A stretch of 5,951 nucleotides of DNA from an uncultured Clostridia bacterium (GCA_949935895.1 CATLGL010000085.1:1-5951), one strand, 5' to 3'; counted from the stretch's first letter, positions 1 through 5,853 are shown. Notes: generated from the letters alone by a model not told the origin. Numbers and translations are program-made.

Positions 1-1
1 A

Positions 2-787
2 AATAAAGAAAAGCTATTAAAACAATATAAAGTATTCTATATTAATAAAATGGAAAGTTTATATAAAGGAATCCTAAAAAATTATTCCATTCAGTTAGCA
101 GACCATATGGTTACTAAGCAAAGAAGAGATGAAATATATGAAAATATTTTCCAAACCTTAGAAGAATATATTTCTAGTATTTTACCAATTAAAATGGAAA
201 TAGAAAAAGAAGGAGCCTACCAAGAAATTTTATCGCAATATGATAAGTTTAATACATTTTTAGCAGGAAAATTAGACAAAAGAGATATTATTGAGAAAAA
301 ATTAGTGTTATTAGGAATTAGTAGAACGCTATTTACTCATAGCTTGCCACTAATTGTTGCAGAACAATGTTATATTAAATTATTAAAAGATACAAGAAAT
401 CTAATATTAGAATCAGCAATAGAGAAAAAGAAAAATAGTGCTTATGAAATGTTAATTACACTAATTGAAGATTACAATGTTCGTTTATTATCTACTAAAA
501 TATATTGGGACAAACCAAAACAAAGAGAAGAATACAAAAAATTTTGGGAAGAGTATAAAAAAATTGAGAAGATAAAGGAAACTAATCAAACAGAATATAC
601 AAAACAAAAAGAAATTCTATTTATCAAAAATGATTTAAAAGCAGTAAGTGCAAAATCTGAGAAATATGAACAAATTATTAAATTCTACAAGCATAAATTA
701 GTAGAGTTAGGAGTTATGAAGAATTTAAGAAATTGTTATACTACTTTAAAACAAAAATATGTAAAGAAAAAAACTGTTGTTGCATAA
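2..787 (+). CDS. Unrecognised helical protein, 5'-truncated by window edge
   Basis: I do not recognise this protein. The frame is open from position 2 to the TAA at 785-787, giving 261 visible residues. The first ATG (position 50) has no Shine-Dalgarno site: the bases before it are plain A/T sequence, and the 16 codons upstream are all sense. The true start is therefore probably left of the window and the ATG at 50 is internal. The protein is rich in Lys, Glu, Ile and Leu, with long stretches that look alpha-helical or coiled-coil, especially the last third, and a basic C-terminus ending KKKTVVA. I see no signal peptide, membrane segment or metal motif. It ends 15 bases before ybeY, so the two are probably co-transcribed. 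In many Firmicutes phoH and/or an HD-domain gene lie upstream of ybeY; this fragment resembles neither. Function unknown; the reading frame itself is convincing. Confidence 0.75.
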   Translation, partial: NKEKLLKQYKVFYINKMESLYKGILKNYSIQLADHMVTKQRRDEIYENIFQTLEEYISSILPIKMEIEKEGAYQEILSQYDKFNTFLAGKLDKRDIIEKKLVLLGISRTLFTHSLPLIVAEQCYIKLLKDTRNLILESAIEKKKNSAYEMLITLIEDYNVRLLSTKIYWDKPKQREEYKKFWEEYKKIEKIKETNQTEYTKQKEILFIKNDLKAVSAKSEKYEQIIKFYKHKLVELGVMKNLRNCYTTLKQKYVKKKTVVA

Positions 788-802
788 ATTGGAGAAAATA
801 AA

Positions 803-1285
803 ATGAAACAAATTGTACAAATTGAATATATAGAAGTAGCCCCAAAAGAGGAATATGAAGCAATTATAAAAACTGTAATGAAGCAATGCTTCCAAGAAGA
901 ACAATTAATGGACTCTAACTTATATGTTTCAGTAACTTTAACTAATCCAGACAATATTCAAAAAATGAATAAAGAATATCGTAATATTGATAAAGCAACA
1001 GATGTATTATCATTTCCTATGTTTGAAAAAGAAGAAATTGCAAGTTTGCTTTTACAAAATAATAATGTAATAGAAGATGTTTTAGGAGATATAGTAATAT
1101 CAATACAACAAGTAGAAAATCAGGCAAAAGAATATGGACATAGTTTTAATCGAGAATTAGCATATATGATTGTTCATGGTTTTTATCATTTGATGGGCTA
1201 TGACCATATAAACGATGAAGATAAAAGAAAAATGAGACCAAAAGAAGAAAAAGTATTGCAAGAGTTGAAGCTGATAAGAATTTAG
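803..1285 (+). CDS. ybeY: Endoribonuclease YbeY (16S rRNA maturation factor)
   Basis: YbeY is a zinc-dependent single-strand endoribonuclease that takes part in 16S rRNA 3'-end maturation and 70S quality control in the cytoplasm. At 160 aa it has the usual family length. The signature HGFYHLMGYDH lies at residues 125-135, giving the three metal-binding histidines H125, H129 and H135 (family pattern HGxLHLxGYDH, with Tyr here in place of the Leu). Other family blocks are EYRNIDKATDVLSFP (residues 58-72), with the conserved Arg60, and LGDIVIS (94-100). The C-terminal helix has the usual Met-x(3)-Glu spacing. The start is the ATG at 803 with GGAGA at 791-795, 7 bases upstream. dgkA follows 13 bases after the stop, as in many Firmicutes. 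The identification is very secure. Confidence 0.96.
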   Translation: MKQIVQIEYIEVAPKEEYEAIIKTVMKQCFQEEQLMDSNLYVSVTLTNPDNIQKMNKEYRNIDKATDVLSFPMFEKEEIASLLLQNNNVIEDVLGDIVISIQQVENQAKEYGHSFNRELAYMIVHGFYHLMGYDHINDEDKRKMRPKEEKVLQELKLIRI

Positions 1286-1298
1286 ATAGGTGAAAAGG

Positions 1299-2081
1299 AT
1301 GAAAAAAGAAGAACCACATAAAATGAAAAATGGTAATTTTTTAGATGCATGTCAAAATGCGTTAGATGGTATTATTTATGCAATTACAACCCAAAGCAAT
1401 ATTAAAAAACAGTTAATCATAGCTGTGGCTGTTATGCTAATTAGTTTATTTTTTGATTTGTCAAAAGCAGAATTTCTATGCTTAATGTTTACAGTAATAC
1501 TAATTATTATAGCAGAAATGATTAACACAGCCATTGAAACAGTTGTTGATTTATATACCGATTTATACCATCCAAAAGCAAAGATTGCAAAAGATGTAGG
1601 AGCAGGAGCTGTTGTAATTGCAGCTATTAATGCTGTGATTGTAGCATACTTTTTATTTTTTGAGAAAATTAGTACAATAGGTCTAAAATTAGTAGAAGAG
1701 ATTGTTAATTCCCCAGTACATTTAGCATTTGTTTGTGTTTTACTAACGGTTATTGTCATTGTTACATTAAAAGCTACCGCAACAAAAAATAAAAAAGATT
1801 TTATACCAAGTGGCCAAACAGCAATAGCATTTGCAGCCTTAACAGTTGTATGGATTACTACAAGAAATGTTGTTATATTTACATTATCACTAGTACTTGC
1901 ACTATTGGTTGCGATTAACCGTTATCAAGTAGGAAAACGTACTAAACTAGAAATTATGGTAGGAGCTTGTGTGGGAATATTCGTTGTTATTCTATTATAT
2001 GGATTAGCAGTTCTTTATTTACATACAACATCTTTTACAGCGATTTCAGATGTGTTTAATATGTTAACAATTGAAAAATAA
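1299..2081 (+). CDS. dgkA: DgkA-type lipid kinase fused to degenerate PAP2-like domain
   Basis: This is an integral membrane protein of 260 aa. Residues about 17-122 match the DgkA family, which in Gram-positives phosphorylates undecaprenol or diacylglycerol: EMINTAIE (73-80), D84, and HPKAKIAKDVGAGAV (91-105) are the core kinase motifs. Residues about 138-240 form a second membrane domain resembling PAP2 phosphatases, a fusion known in clostridia. Several key positions are changed. PSGQ (170-173) replaces PSGH. NRYQVGKR (207-214) replaces the SR-x(5)-H motif, so both catalytic His are missing. Q32 sits where E. coli DgkA has metal-binding Glu28. Phosphatase activity is therefore doubtful and kinase activity uncertain. 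I chose the ATG at 1299 because AGGTGA (1288-1293) lies just upstream; an in-frame GTG at 1290 falls inside that site and lacks its own. It sits between ybeY and the DUF3048 gene. Confidence 0.9.
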   Translation: MKKEEPHKMKNGNFLDACQNALDGIIYAITTQSNIKKQLIIAVAVMLISLFFDLSKAEFLCLMFTVILIIIAEMINTAIETVVDLYTDLYHPKAKIAKDVGAGAVVIAAINAVIVAYFLFFEKISTIGLKLVEEIVNSPVHLAFVCVLLTVIVIVTLKATATKNKKDFIPSGQTAIAFAALTVVWITTRNVVIFTLSLVLALLVAINRYQVGKRTKLEIMVGACVGIFVVILLYGLAVLYLHTTSFTAISDVFNMLTIEK

Positions 2082-2102
2082 AATGAATCAATAAAGAAAA
2101 GA

Positions 2103-3164
2103 GTGAAACAAGTGAGAAATAGAGGAATTAAAATTTTAATTGTAATATTAGTAGTGTTAAGTATATTAGCAGGTGTATTATTAGCGATGAGTATACTGGG
2201 AAATAGTGAAAATAAACAAAAACCAGATAATACACTCATTTCTTTAGGAAATGATACAGGAAAACAAAAAGAAGAAGAAAAGAAAGTAAAAATTTATAGT
2301 GGAAATGATAGGTCAATTGCAGTTATGATAGATAACCATAAATCAGCATGGCCACAAGCTGGACTAAATGAAGCATATCTTGTTTATGAAATTATTGTAG
2401 AGGGTGGAGAAACGAGGCTAATGCCAGTATTTAAAGGTGTAGATTTAGAAAAAATTGGACCTGTTAGAAGTTCAAGACATTATTTTTTAGATTATGCATT
2501 GGAAAATGATGCGATATATGTACATTTTGGATGGAGTCCTCAAGCAGAGAAAGATATAAAATCGTTAAAAGTAAATAATTTAAATGGTATTACACAAAGT
2601 TCTACAGATTTTTGGAGAGTAAAAGATAAAAAGTCACCACATAATGCAGTAACAAGCACTAAAAAAATATTGCAAATGGCAGAATCAAAAGGATATAGAA
2701 CAAAATCAAATGCCAAAAGAAGTGTATTAAATTATCAAGTAGATGAAATAGAATTAGCTTCGCAAAAAGAAGCAAGAAATATAGTTATTCCATATTCAAA
2801 AAGTAATACAGTAAGTTATACTTATGATGAGGTAAATAAAAGATATATCCGATATGCAAAAAATACTAAACAAACCGATTGGGTAACAAAACAAGATATT
2901 GTAACCAAAAATATTATTATAACATTTGCACAAAATTATAAGTTAAACGATCCAGAAAATAAAGATAGACAAGGATTGAAAAATATTGGGGATAAAAAAG
3001 GATATTATATTACTAATGGAAAAGCCATTGAAATTATATGTAGCAAATCATCAAGGACAGAAGCTACCGTTTATAAAGATTTACAAGGAAATGAAATTAA
3101 AGTAAATGATGGAAACACATTTATTCAGATATGTCCAATTGATGCAAATGTTATAATTGAATAA
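2103..3164 (+). CDS. DUF3048 (YerB-type) membrane-anchored extracytoplasmic protein
   Basis: This 353-aa protein begins with a short basic tail (RNRGIK) and a hydrophobic segment at residues about 9-32, likely an uncleaved signal anchor. There is no Cys lipobox, unlike lipoprotein relatives such as Bacillus YerB. A charged linker follows (about 34-64). The N-terminal DUF3048 domain runs from about 70 to 200, with SIAVMIDNH (71-79), PQAGL (84-88), VEGGETRLMPVF (99-110), IGPVRSSRHYF (118-128) and SPHNAV (178-183). The C-terminal domain (about 225-350) has the family's YYITNGKAIEI block (301-311) and a closing NDGNTFIQI stretch. The family's biochemical function is not established; an envelope role is inferred from topology. 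The GTG at 2103 is the longest start, but the in-frame GTG at 2112, preceded by GAGTGA, is possible; both ribosome sites are weak. It is the last gene before the terminator at 3173-3200 and probably shares a transcript with dgkA, 21 bases upstream. Confidence 0.9.
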   Translation: MKQVRNRGIKILIVILVVLSILAGVLLAMSILGNSENKQKPDNTLISLGNDTGKQKEEEKKVKIYSGNDRSIAVMIDNHKSAWPQAGLNEAYLVYEIIVEGGETRLMPVFKGVDLEKIGPVRSSRHYFLDYALENDAIYVHFGWSPQAEKDIKSLKVNNLNGITQSSTDFWRVKDKKSPHNAVTSTKKILQMAESKGYRTKSNAKRSVLNYQVDEIELASQKEARNIVIPYSKSNTVSYTYDEVNKRYIRYAKNTKQTDWVTKQDIVTKNIIITFAQNYKLNDPENKDRQGLKNIGDKKGYYITNGKAIEIICSKSSRTEATVYKDLQGNEIKVNDGNTFIQICPIDANVIIE

Positions 3165-3172
3165 GTTAGTAA

Positions 3173-3200
3173 GGGTCGATGTCTTCATCGACTCATTTTT
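3173..3200 (+). terminator. Rho-independent terminator after DUF3048 gene
   Basis: A 9-bp stem pairs GGGTCGATG (3173-3181) with CATCGACTC (3186-3194), including one G-U pair, around the four-base loop TCTT. One A and then five T (3196-3200) follow. It starts 8 bases after the DUF3048 stop codon and separates that gene from the era promoter. GC in the stem is well above the local level, which supports a real terminator. Confidence 0.85.
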
Positions 3201-3267
3201 CAAAACAGTAAAAGAATATTTGTCAAGCAAAAAAGGAAGAAAAAAACATAAAATTTAGCGTGCTAAT

Positions 3268-3299
3268 TTTACAAATTTTGCAAAATGAAGTAGTATAAT
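3268..3299 (+). promoter_or_regulatory. Likely sigma-A promoter for era
   Basis: A perfect TATAAT lies at 3294-3299 in the gap after the terminator. The best -35 candidate is TTTACA at 3268-3273, but its spacing to TATAAT is 20 bases; paired with the overlapping TAGTAT (3291-3296) the spacing is 17. Transcription would begin near 3303-3306, giving a leader of about 20 bases before the era ATG at 3325. That argues against the ATG at 3307 as the start. The exact -35/-10 pairing is uncertain. Confidence 0.55.
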
Positions 3300-3324
3300 A
3301 TAAAAAATGAAGGAAGAAGAAATA

Positions 3325-4231
3325 ATGGAAGAATTTAAATCAGGATTTGTATCAATTATTGGAAGAACAAATGTTGGAAAATCAACACTTATCAATGCGT
3401 TAGTAGGTGAAAAAGTTGCAATCATGGCTAATAAGCCCCAAACAACTAGAACAGCAATTCGTGCAATTGTTAATCGTAAACATTCTCAAATTATTTTTAT
3501 TGATACACCAGGAATTCACAAACCAAAAACTAAGTTAGGTAATACCATGATAGAGACAGCATTTGGTAGTGTAAAAGATGTGGAAGTTGTTGTATTTTTA
3601 ATTGAAGCAACAAGTATAGAAATTGGAAAAGGTGACCGGTATTATTTTAAACAAAATAAAAGAAGCAAAGAAAAAGACAATACTAGTCATTAACAAAATT
3701 GATTTAGTAAAAAGAGAAACATTACTTAATCTAATCGAACAATATCGTAAAGAGTATAATTTTGATGCGGTAATTCCAATTTCTGCATTAAAGCAGGATA
3801 AAATTACAGAATTAGTAGAGGAAATAGAAAAGTTATTACCAGTAGGACCTGCTTATTATGATATAGATGAATATACAGACCAAACTATGAGGCAATTAGC
3901 AGAAGAAATAATACGAGAAAAAGCTTTACGATTATTAGAAGATGAAGTTCCACATGGATTATATGTAGAAGTAGAAAAAATGAAATTAAGACACACTAAA
4001 AATGAATTAAACATATATGATATAGAAGCAACTATTTATTGTTTAAGAAATTCACATAAAGGAATTATTATTGGAAAAAATGGCACAATGCTAAAAAAAA
4101 TTGGAACATATGCAAGACAAGATTTAGAAAAAATGTTAGAAACAAAAGTAAACCTAAAAACATGGGTTAAAGTAAACGAAGATTGGCAAGATAAAGAAAA
4201 TATTGTGAAAAACTTTAAACTTAATATATAG
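3325..4231 (+). CDS. era: GTPase Era, frame broken once by a net +1 shift
   Basis: Era is a GTPase that binds the 3' end of 16S rRNA through a KH domain and helps assemble the 30S subunit. The restored protein is 301 aa, the normal length. Motifs in order: G1 GRTNVGKS (13-20, with Thr15 where Pro is usual), the switch I region PQTTRTAIR (38-46), G3 DTPG (60-63), G4 NKID (123-126), G5 SAL (153-155), and KH-domain IIGKNG (about 248-253). The upstream frame runs from 3325 through GKGD and the CGG at 3637-3639, then would terminate at 3693. The family sequence resumes at 3641 in the +1 frame with IILNKIKEAKKK and runs to 4231. Dropping one base in 3637-3640 gives a gap-free fit to Era as I recall the Bacillus protein (GKGDEFIIEKL). 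I start at ATG 3325 because AAGGAAG (3309-3315) precedes it; the in-frame ATG at 3307 lacks a site. This may be a sequencing error, a pseudogene or recoding. Confidence 0.93.
3634..3643 (+). other. Frameshift site in era (GAC-C-GGT-ATT)
   Basis: Zero-frame codons are GAC CGG TAT TAT; the downstream Era sequence requires ATT at 3641. One surplus base therefore lies in 3637-3640. Skipping C3637 gives GAC GGT ATT (Asp-Gly-Ile). Dropping a G instead gives GAC CGT ATT (Asp-Arg-Ile). The family tolerates variation at this residue, so the protein alone does not decide which. The site is not a long homopolymer. Confidence 0.85.
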
Positions 4232-4260
4232 CATAAAATCTTTGAAAATGCAAAAGATAA

Positions 4261-4282
4261 GAGAAAGTAAAGATACTTTTTT
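4261..4282 (+). terminator. Weak AT-rich hairpin with T-run after era
   Basis: AAAGTA (4264-4269) pairs with TACTTT (4274-4279) around the loop AAGA, with possible A-T and G-U extension to 4261-4282. The right arm runs into a six-T tract (4277-4282). It lies 29 bases past the era stop. The stem has only one strong G-C pair, so termination would be partial at best. It may attenuate readthrough into the YqzL-recO pair or mean nothing. Confidence 0.3.
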
Positions 4283-4387
4283 GTTAATGTTTGGACATAA
4301 ATAGAGTAGATGTAGTACGATATGCAAGTAAACAATAAAAATGATAGTCTGAACAGTAACTACTTTTTAGAAAAGGAGATGAGGGAT

Positions 4388-4552
4388 GTGATCAAACAAA
4401 TCGCATGGAATACATTTAAAAATACAGGTGACATCAATACATTTCTAGAATTAGTCGAAGTAGAAAATATGGAAAAAAATATAAATGAGATGAAGGGTGA
4501 AGAAAAGAATGGGAGCCTTCAAAACAAATGGAATAATAATATTAGAAAGTAA
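4388..4552 (+). CDS. yqzL: YqzL-family small protein
   Basis: This is a 54-residue protein starting at GTG 4388, preceded by AGGAG (4374-4378) at a good 9-base spacing. An in-frame ATG at 4322 lacks a ribosome site and the ATG at 4379 abuts the Shine-Dalgarno. The N-terminus IKQIAWNTFKNTGDINTFLE resembles the YqzL family (W-x(2)-F-x(2)-TG-(N/D)-(I/V)-x(2)-(Y/F)-L), a small protein found between era and recO in Firmicutes. The position matches exactly. The C-terminal half is charged, rich in Glu, Asn and Lys, and not conserved as far as I can tell. The last 44 bases overlap recO in another frame, suggesting translational coupling. The molecular function of YqzL is not known to me. The alternative would be a lineage-specific hypothetical gene, but motif and position together favour YqzL. 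Confidence 0.75.
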   Translation: MIKQIAWNTFKNTGDINTFLELVEVENMEKNINEMKGEEKNGSLQNKWNNNIRK

Positions 4553-5238
4553 TATGGGAGATTATGATAAAATGTTAACGATGTTAACACCAGGTTTTGG
4601 TAAAATAAGCTGTGCTGCAAAAGGGGCAAGAAGGGCCAAAAGTGCACTTCTTGCTGGAAGCCAGTTTTTATGCTTTGGAGAATATATGTTATATCAAGGA
4701 GCAAGTACATATCATATCAATTCTTGTGAAACAATTGAAATGTTTTATCCTTTAAGAACAGATTTAGACAAATTAAAATACGCAAGTCATATTAGTAAAA
4801 TTATTTATGATGTTACAAACGAAAATGAAAACAGTTATAAAATGTTACAATTATATTTAAATACACTATATACATTATCAGAGACAGACAAAAATATGGA
4901 CTTTGTAATAACAATATTTAAAATACGATTAATGTGTATTTTAGGATTTAGTCCACATGTATCCTCTTGCAAAGAATGTCGGAGCAAAAGAGGATTTATT
5001 ATACTTTAGTTTTAAAGATAGTGGCTTTAAATGTGGCATTTGTGCAAAATTTGACAAAAGTGTAATGCAAATATCAAGTGCAACAAAAGATGCAATTTTA
5101 TATATTACATTAGCACCACCCAAAAAGCTATTTTCTTTTAATATTAGTGAAAATTGTAGGAAAGAATTAGAACTAATTGCTAAAATATACGTAAAAGAAA
5201 AATTAGAAAAAGATTATAAATTAGAAGAATTATTCTAA
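4509..5238 (+). CDS. recO: DNA repair protein RecO, frame broken once by a net +1 shift
   Basis: RecO works with RecR (RecFOR pathway) to load RecA on SSB-coated single-stranded DNA and to anneal strands. The restored protein is 242 aa, a normal length. The N-terminal OB-fold (about 1-80) shows KTNGIIILES (5-14), YDKMLTMLTPGFGKI (19-33) and AKGARRAKSALLAGSQF (37-53). A helical domain follows, then a four-Cys zinc site: C154 and C157 before the break, C175 and C178 after it (FKCGIC). The zero frame continues through CGG at 4980-4982 and would stop at 5007-5009; the RecO sequence resumes at GGA 4981 in the +1 frame (GAKEDLLYFSF) and runs to 5238. Removing C4980 gives C-x2-C-Gly, the expected zinc-knuckle form. 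I start at ATG 4509, preceded by AGGGTGA (4494-4500); the GTG at 4497 lies inside that site. It may be a sequencing error, a pseudogene or recoding. Confidence 0.92.
4977..4983 (+). other. Frameshift site in recO (TGT-C-GGA)
   Basis: Zero-frame codons are TGT CGG AGC, which lead to a TAG at 5007-5009. The RecO continuation requires GGA at 4981. Skipping C4980 gives Cys157-Gly158-Ala159; a Gly directly after the second Cys is typical of such zinc ribbons, so here the C is the best candidate for the surplus base. Neither neighbour of C4980 is C, so this is not a homopolymer miscount. Confidence 0.88.
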
Positions 5239-5243
5239 AGAAA

Positions 5244-5272
5244 TTGCAAAAAAATAAAATATAGTATATAAT
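5244..5272 (+). promoter_or_regulatory. Sigma-A promoter for hpf
   Basis: TTGCAA (5244-5249), a 17-base spacer, and a perfect TATAAT (5267-5272) form a strong vegetative promoter that begins 6 bases after the recO stop. Transcription would start near 5279, leaving a leader of about 42 bases before hpf. An independent promoter fits a gene that must be induced separately from the era-recO unit. I see no clear SigB- or SigH-type sequence, although HPF expression is stress-linked in other Firmicutes. Confidence 0.75.
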
Positions 5273-5320
5273 CATGCCATAACCAAAGAACAAACGAAAT
5301 AAGGAAAGGAAGAGAGTATT

Positions 5321-5851
5321 ATGAACATTAAAATAACAGGAAAAGATGTAAAAGCAACAGAAGCAATGAAAGATTATGTAGCAAAAAAAGTAGAAAAATT
5401 AGTAAAATATTTTGGAGAGGACATTGATGTAACAGCAACAGTTCGATGTGAAAAGAATGAACAGATTGCAGAACTATTAGTATTAGCAAATGGAGATACT
5501 TATAAAGCAGTAACAGCACATAAAGATTTATATGCAGCAATTGATAAAGACATTGATATATTAGAAGGACAAATTAGAAAAACAAAAACCAAAAAAGATA
5601 AAATGAACAAGGAAGACTCTATTAAACAAAAAGAATATTTACATATGAATGATAAACGTGAAGTAGAAGAGGAAATTATTAAAACAATTTACTATGAAGC
5701 AAAACCAATGTCAGTAGAGGATGCTATTTTAAAACTACAAGAAAAGCCACAAGATATTTTTTACACTTTCATCAATATCGATACAAACAAAGTAAATGTA
5801 GTATTTAAATTAAAAAATTCAAAAAATTATGGTATTGTAGAACCAGAATAA
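5321..5851 (+). CDS. hpf: Ribosome hibernation promoting factor, long form
   Basis: HPF binds the 30S decoding region and, in its long form, dimerises ribosomes into inactive 100S particles in starvation or stationary phase. The 176-aa length is typical of the long form. The N-terminal domain (about 1-98) begins MNIKITGKDVKATEAMKDYV and shows the S30AE/YfiA fold pattern, with the VEKLVKYFGED block (24-34) and the AAIDKDIDILEGQIRK helix (72-87). A Lys-rich linker follows (about 88-118). The C-terminal dimerisation domain (about 120-176) has KPMSVEDAILKLQ (128-140), the FYTFINIDTN strand-turn and the NYGIVEP end that closes this family. The linker region ends with some divergence from consensus (EKPQ where GH is common). 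Start: ATG 5321, with AGGAAG at 5307-5312. It has its own promoter and a strong terminator, so it is probably a single-gene transcript. Confidence 0.96.
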   Translation: MNIKITGKDVKATEAMKDYVAKKVEKLVKYFGEDIDVTATVRCEKNEQIAELLVLANGDTYKAVTAHKDLYAAIDKDIDILEGQIRKTKTKKDKMNKEDSIKQKEYLHMNDKREVEEEIIKTIYYEAKPMSVEDAILKLQEKPQDIFYTFINIDTNKVNVVFKLKNSKNYGIVEPE

Positions 5852-5853
5852 GA

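Noticed and set aside
1290..1298. GTG at 1290 as start of dgkA
   Set aside because: The GTG is part of the AGGTGA ribosome-binding site for the ATG at 1299 and has no site of its own.
1376..1759. 127-aa minus-strand open frame opposite dgkA
   Set aside because: It is antisense to strong kinase and PAP2-like motifs, with no promoter or ribosome site evident and low-complexity Thr/Ile/Ala composition typical of a shadow frame.
3278..3299. TTGCAA at 3278-3283 as the -35 of the era promoter
   Set aside because: It is only 10 bases from TATAAT, too close for sigma-A recognition.
3634..3640. A classical slippery-sequence -1 frameshift in era
   Set aside because: The required correction is net +1 (or a two-base gain), there is no X-XXY-YYZ heptamer at the site, and no obvious pseudoknot follows.
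3623..4231. A separate gene starting at TTG 3623 with an Era-like C-terminal half
   Set aside because: The TTG lies within codons of the upstream era frame, has no suitable ribosome site, and the product is simply the continuation of Era after the shift at 3637-3640.
4281..4321. A promoter for the YqzL-recO pair (TTGGAC with TACGAT)
   Set aside because: The -10 candidate matches only four of six positions and the spacing is 19 bases; readthrough from era is equally likely.
4036..4335. 99-aa minus-strand open frame opposite the era KH domain
   Set aside because: Most of it mirrors the conserved Era C-terminus, and its Phe/Ser/Leu-rich composition is that of reversed AT-rich coding sequence.
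4322..4387. Longer start for the YqzL gene at ATG 4322
   Set aside because: There is no ribosome site before it, the added residues do not resemble the family, and a strong AGGAG directs initiation at GTG 4388.
4957..5238. A separate 93-aa gene starting at ATG 4957
   Set aside because: Its first eight residues come from the +1 frame of coding sequence that already encodes the conserved recO region; from 4981 on it is the RecO C-terminus. It has no Shine-Dalgarno site.
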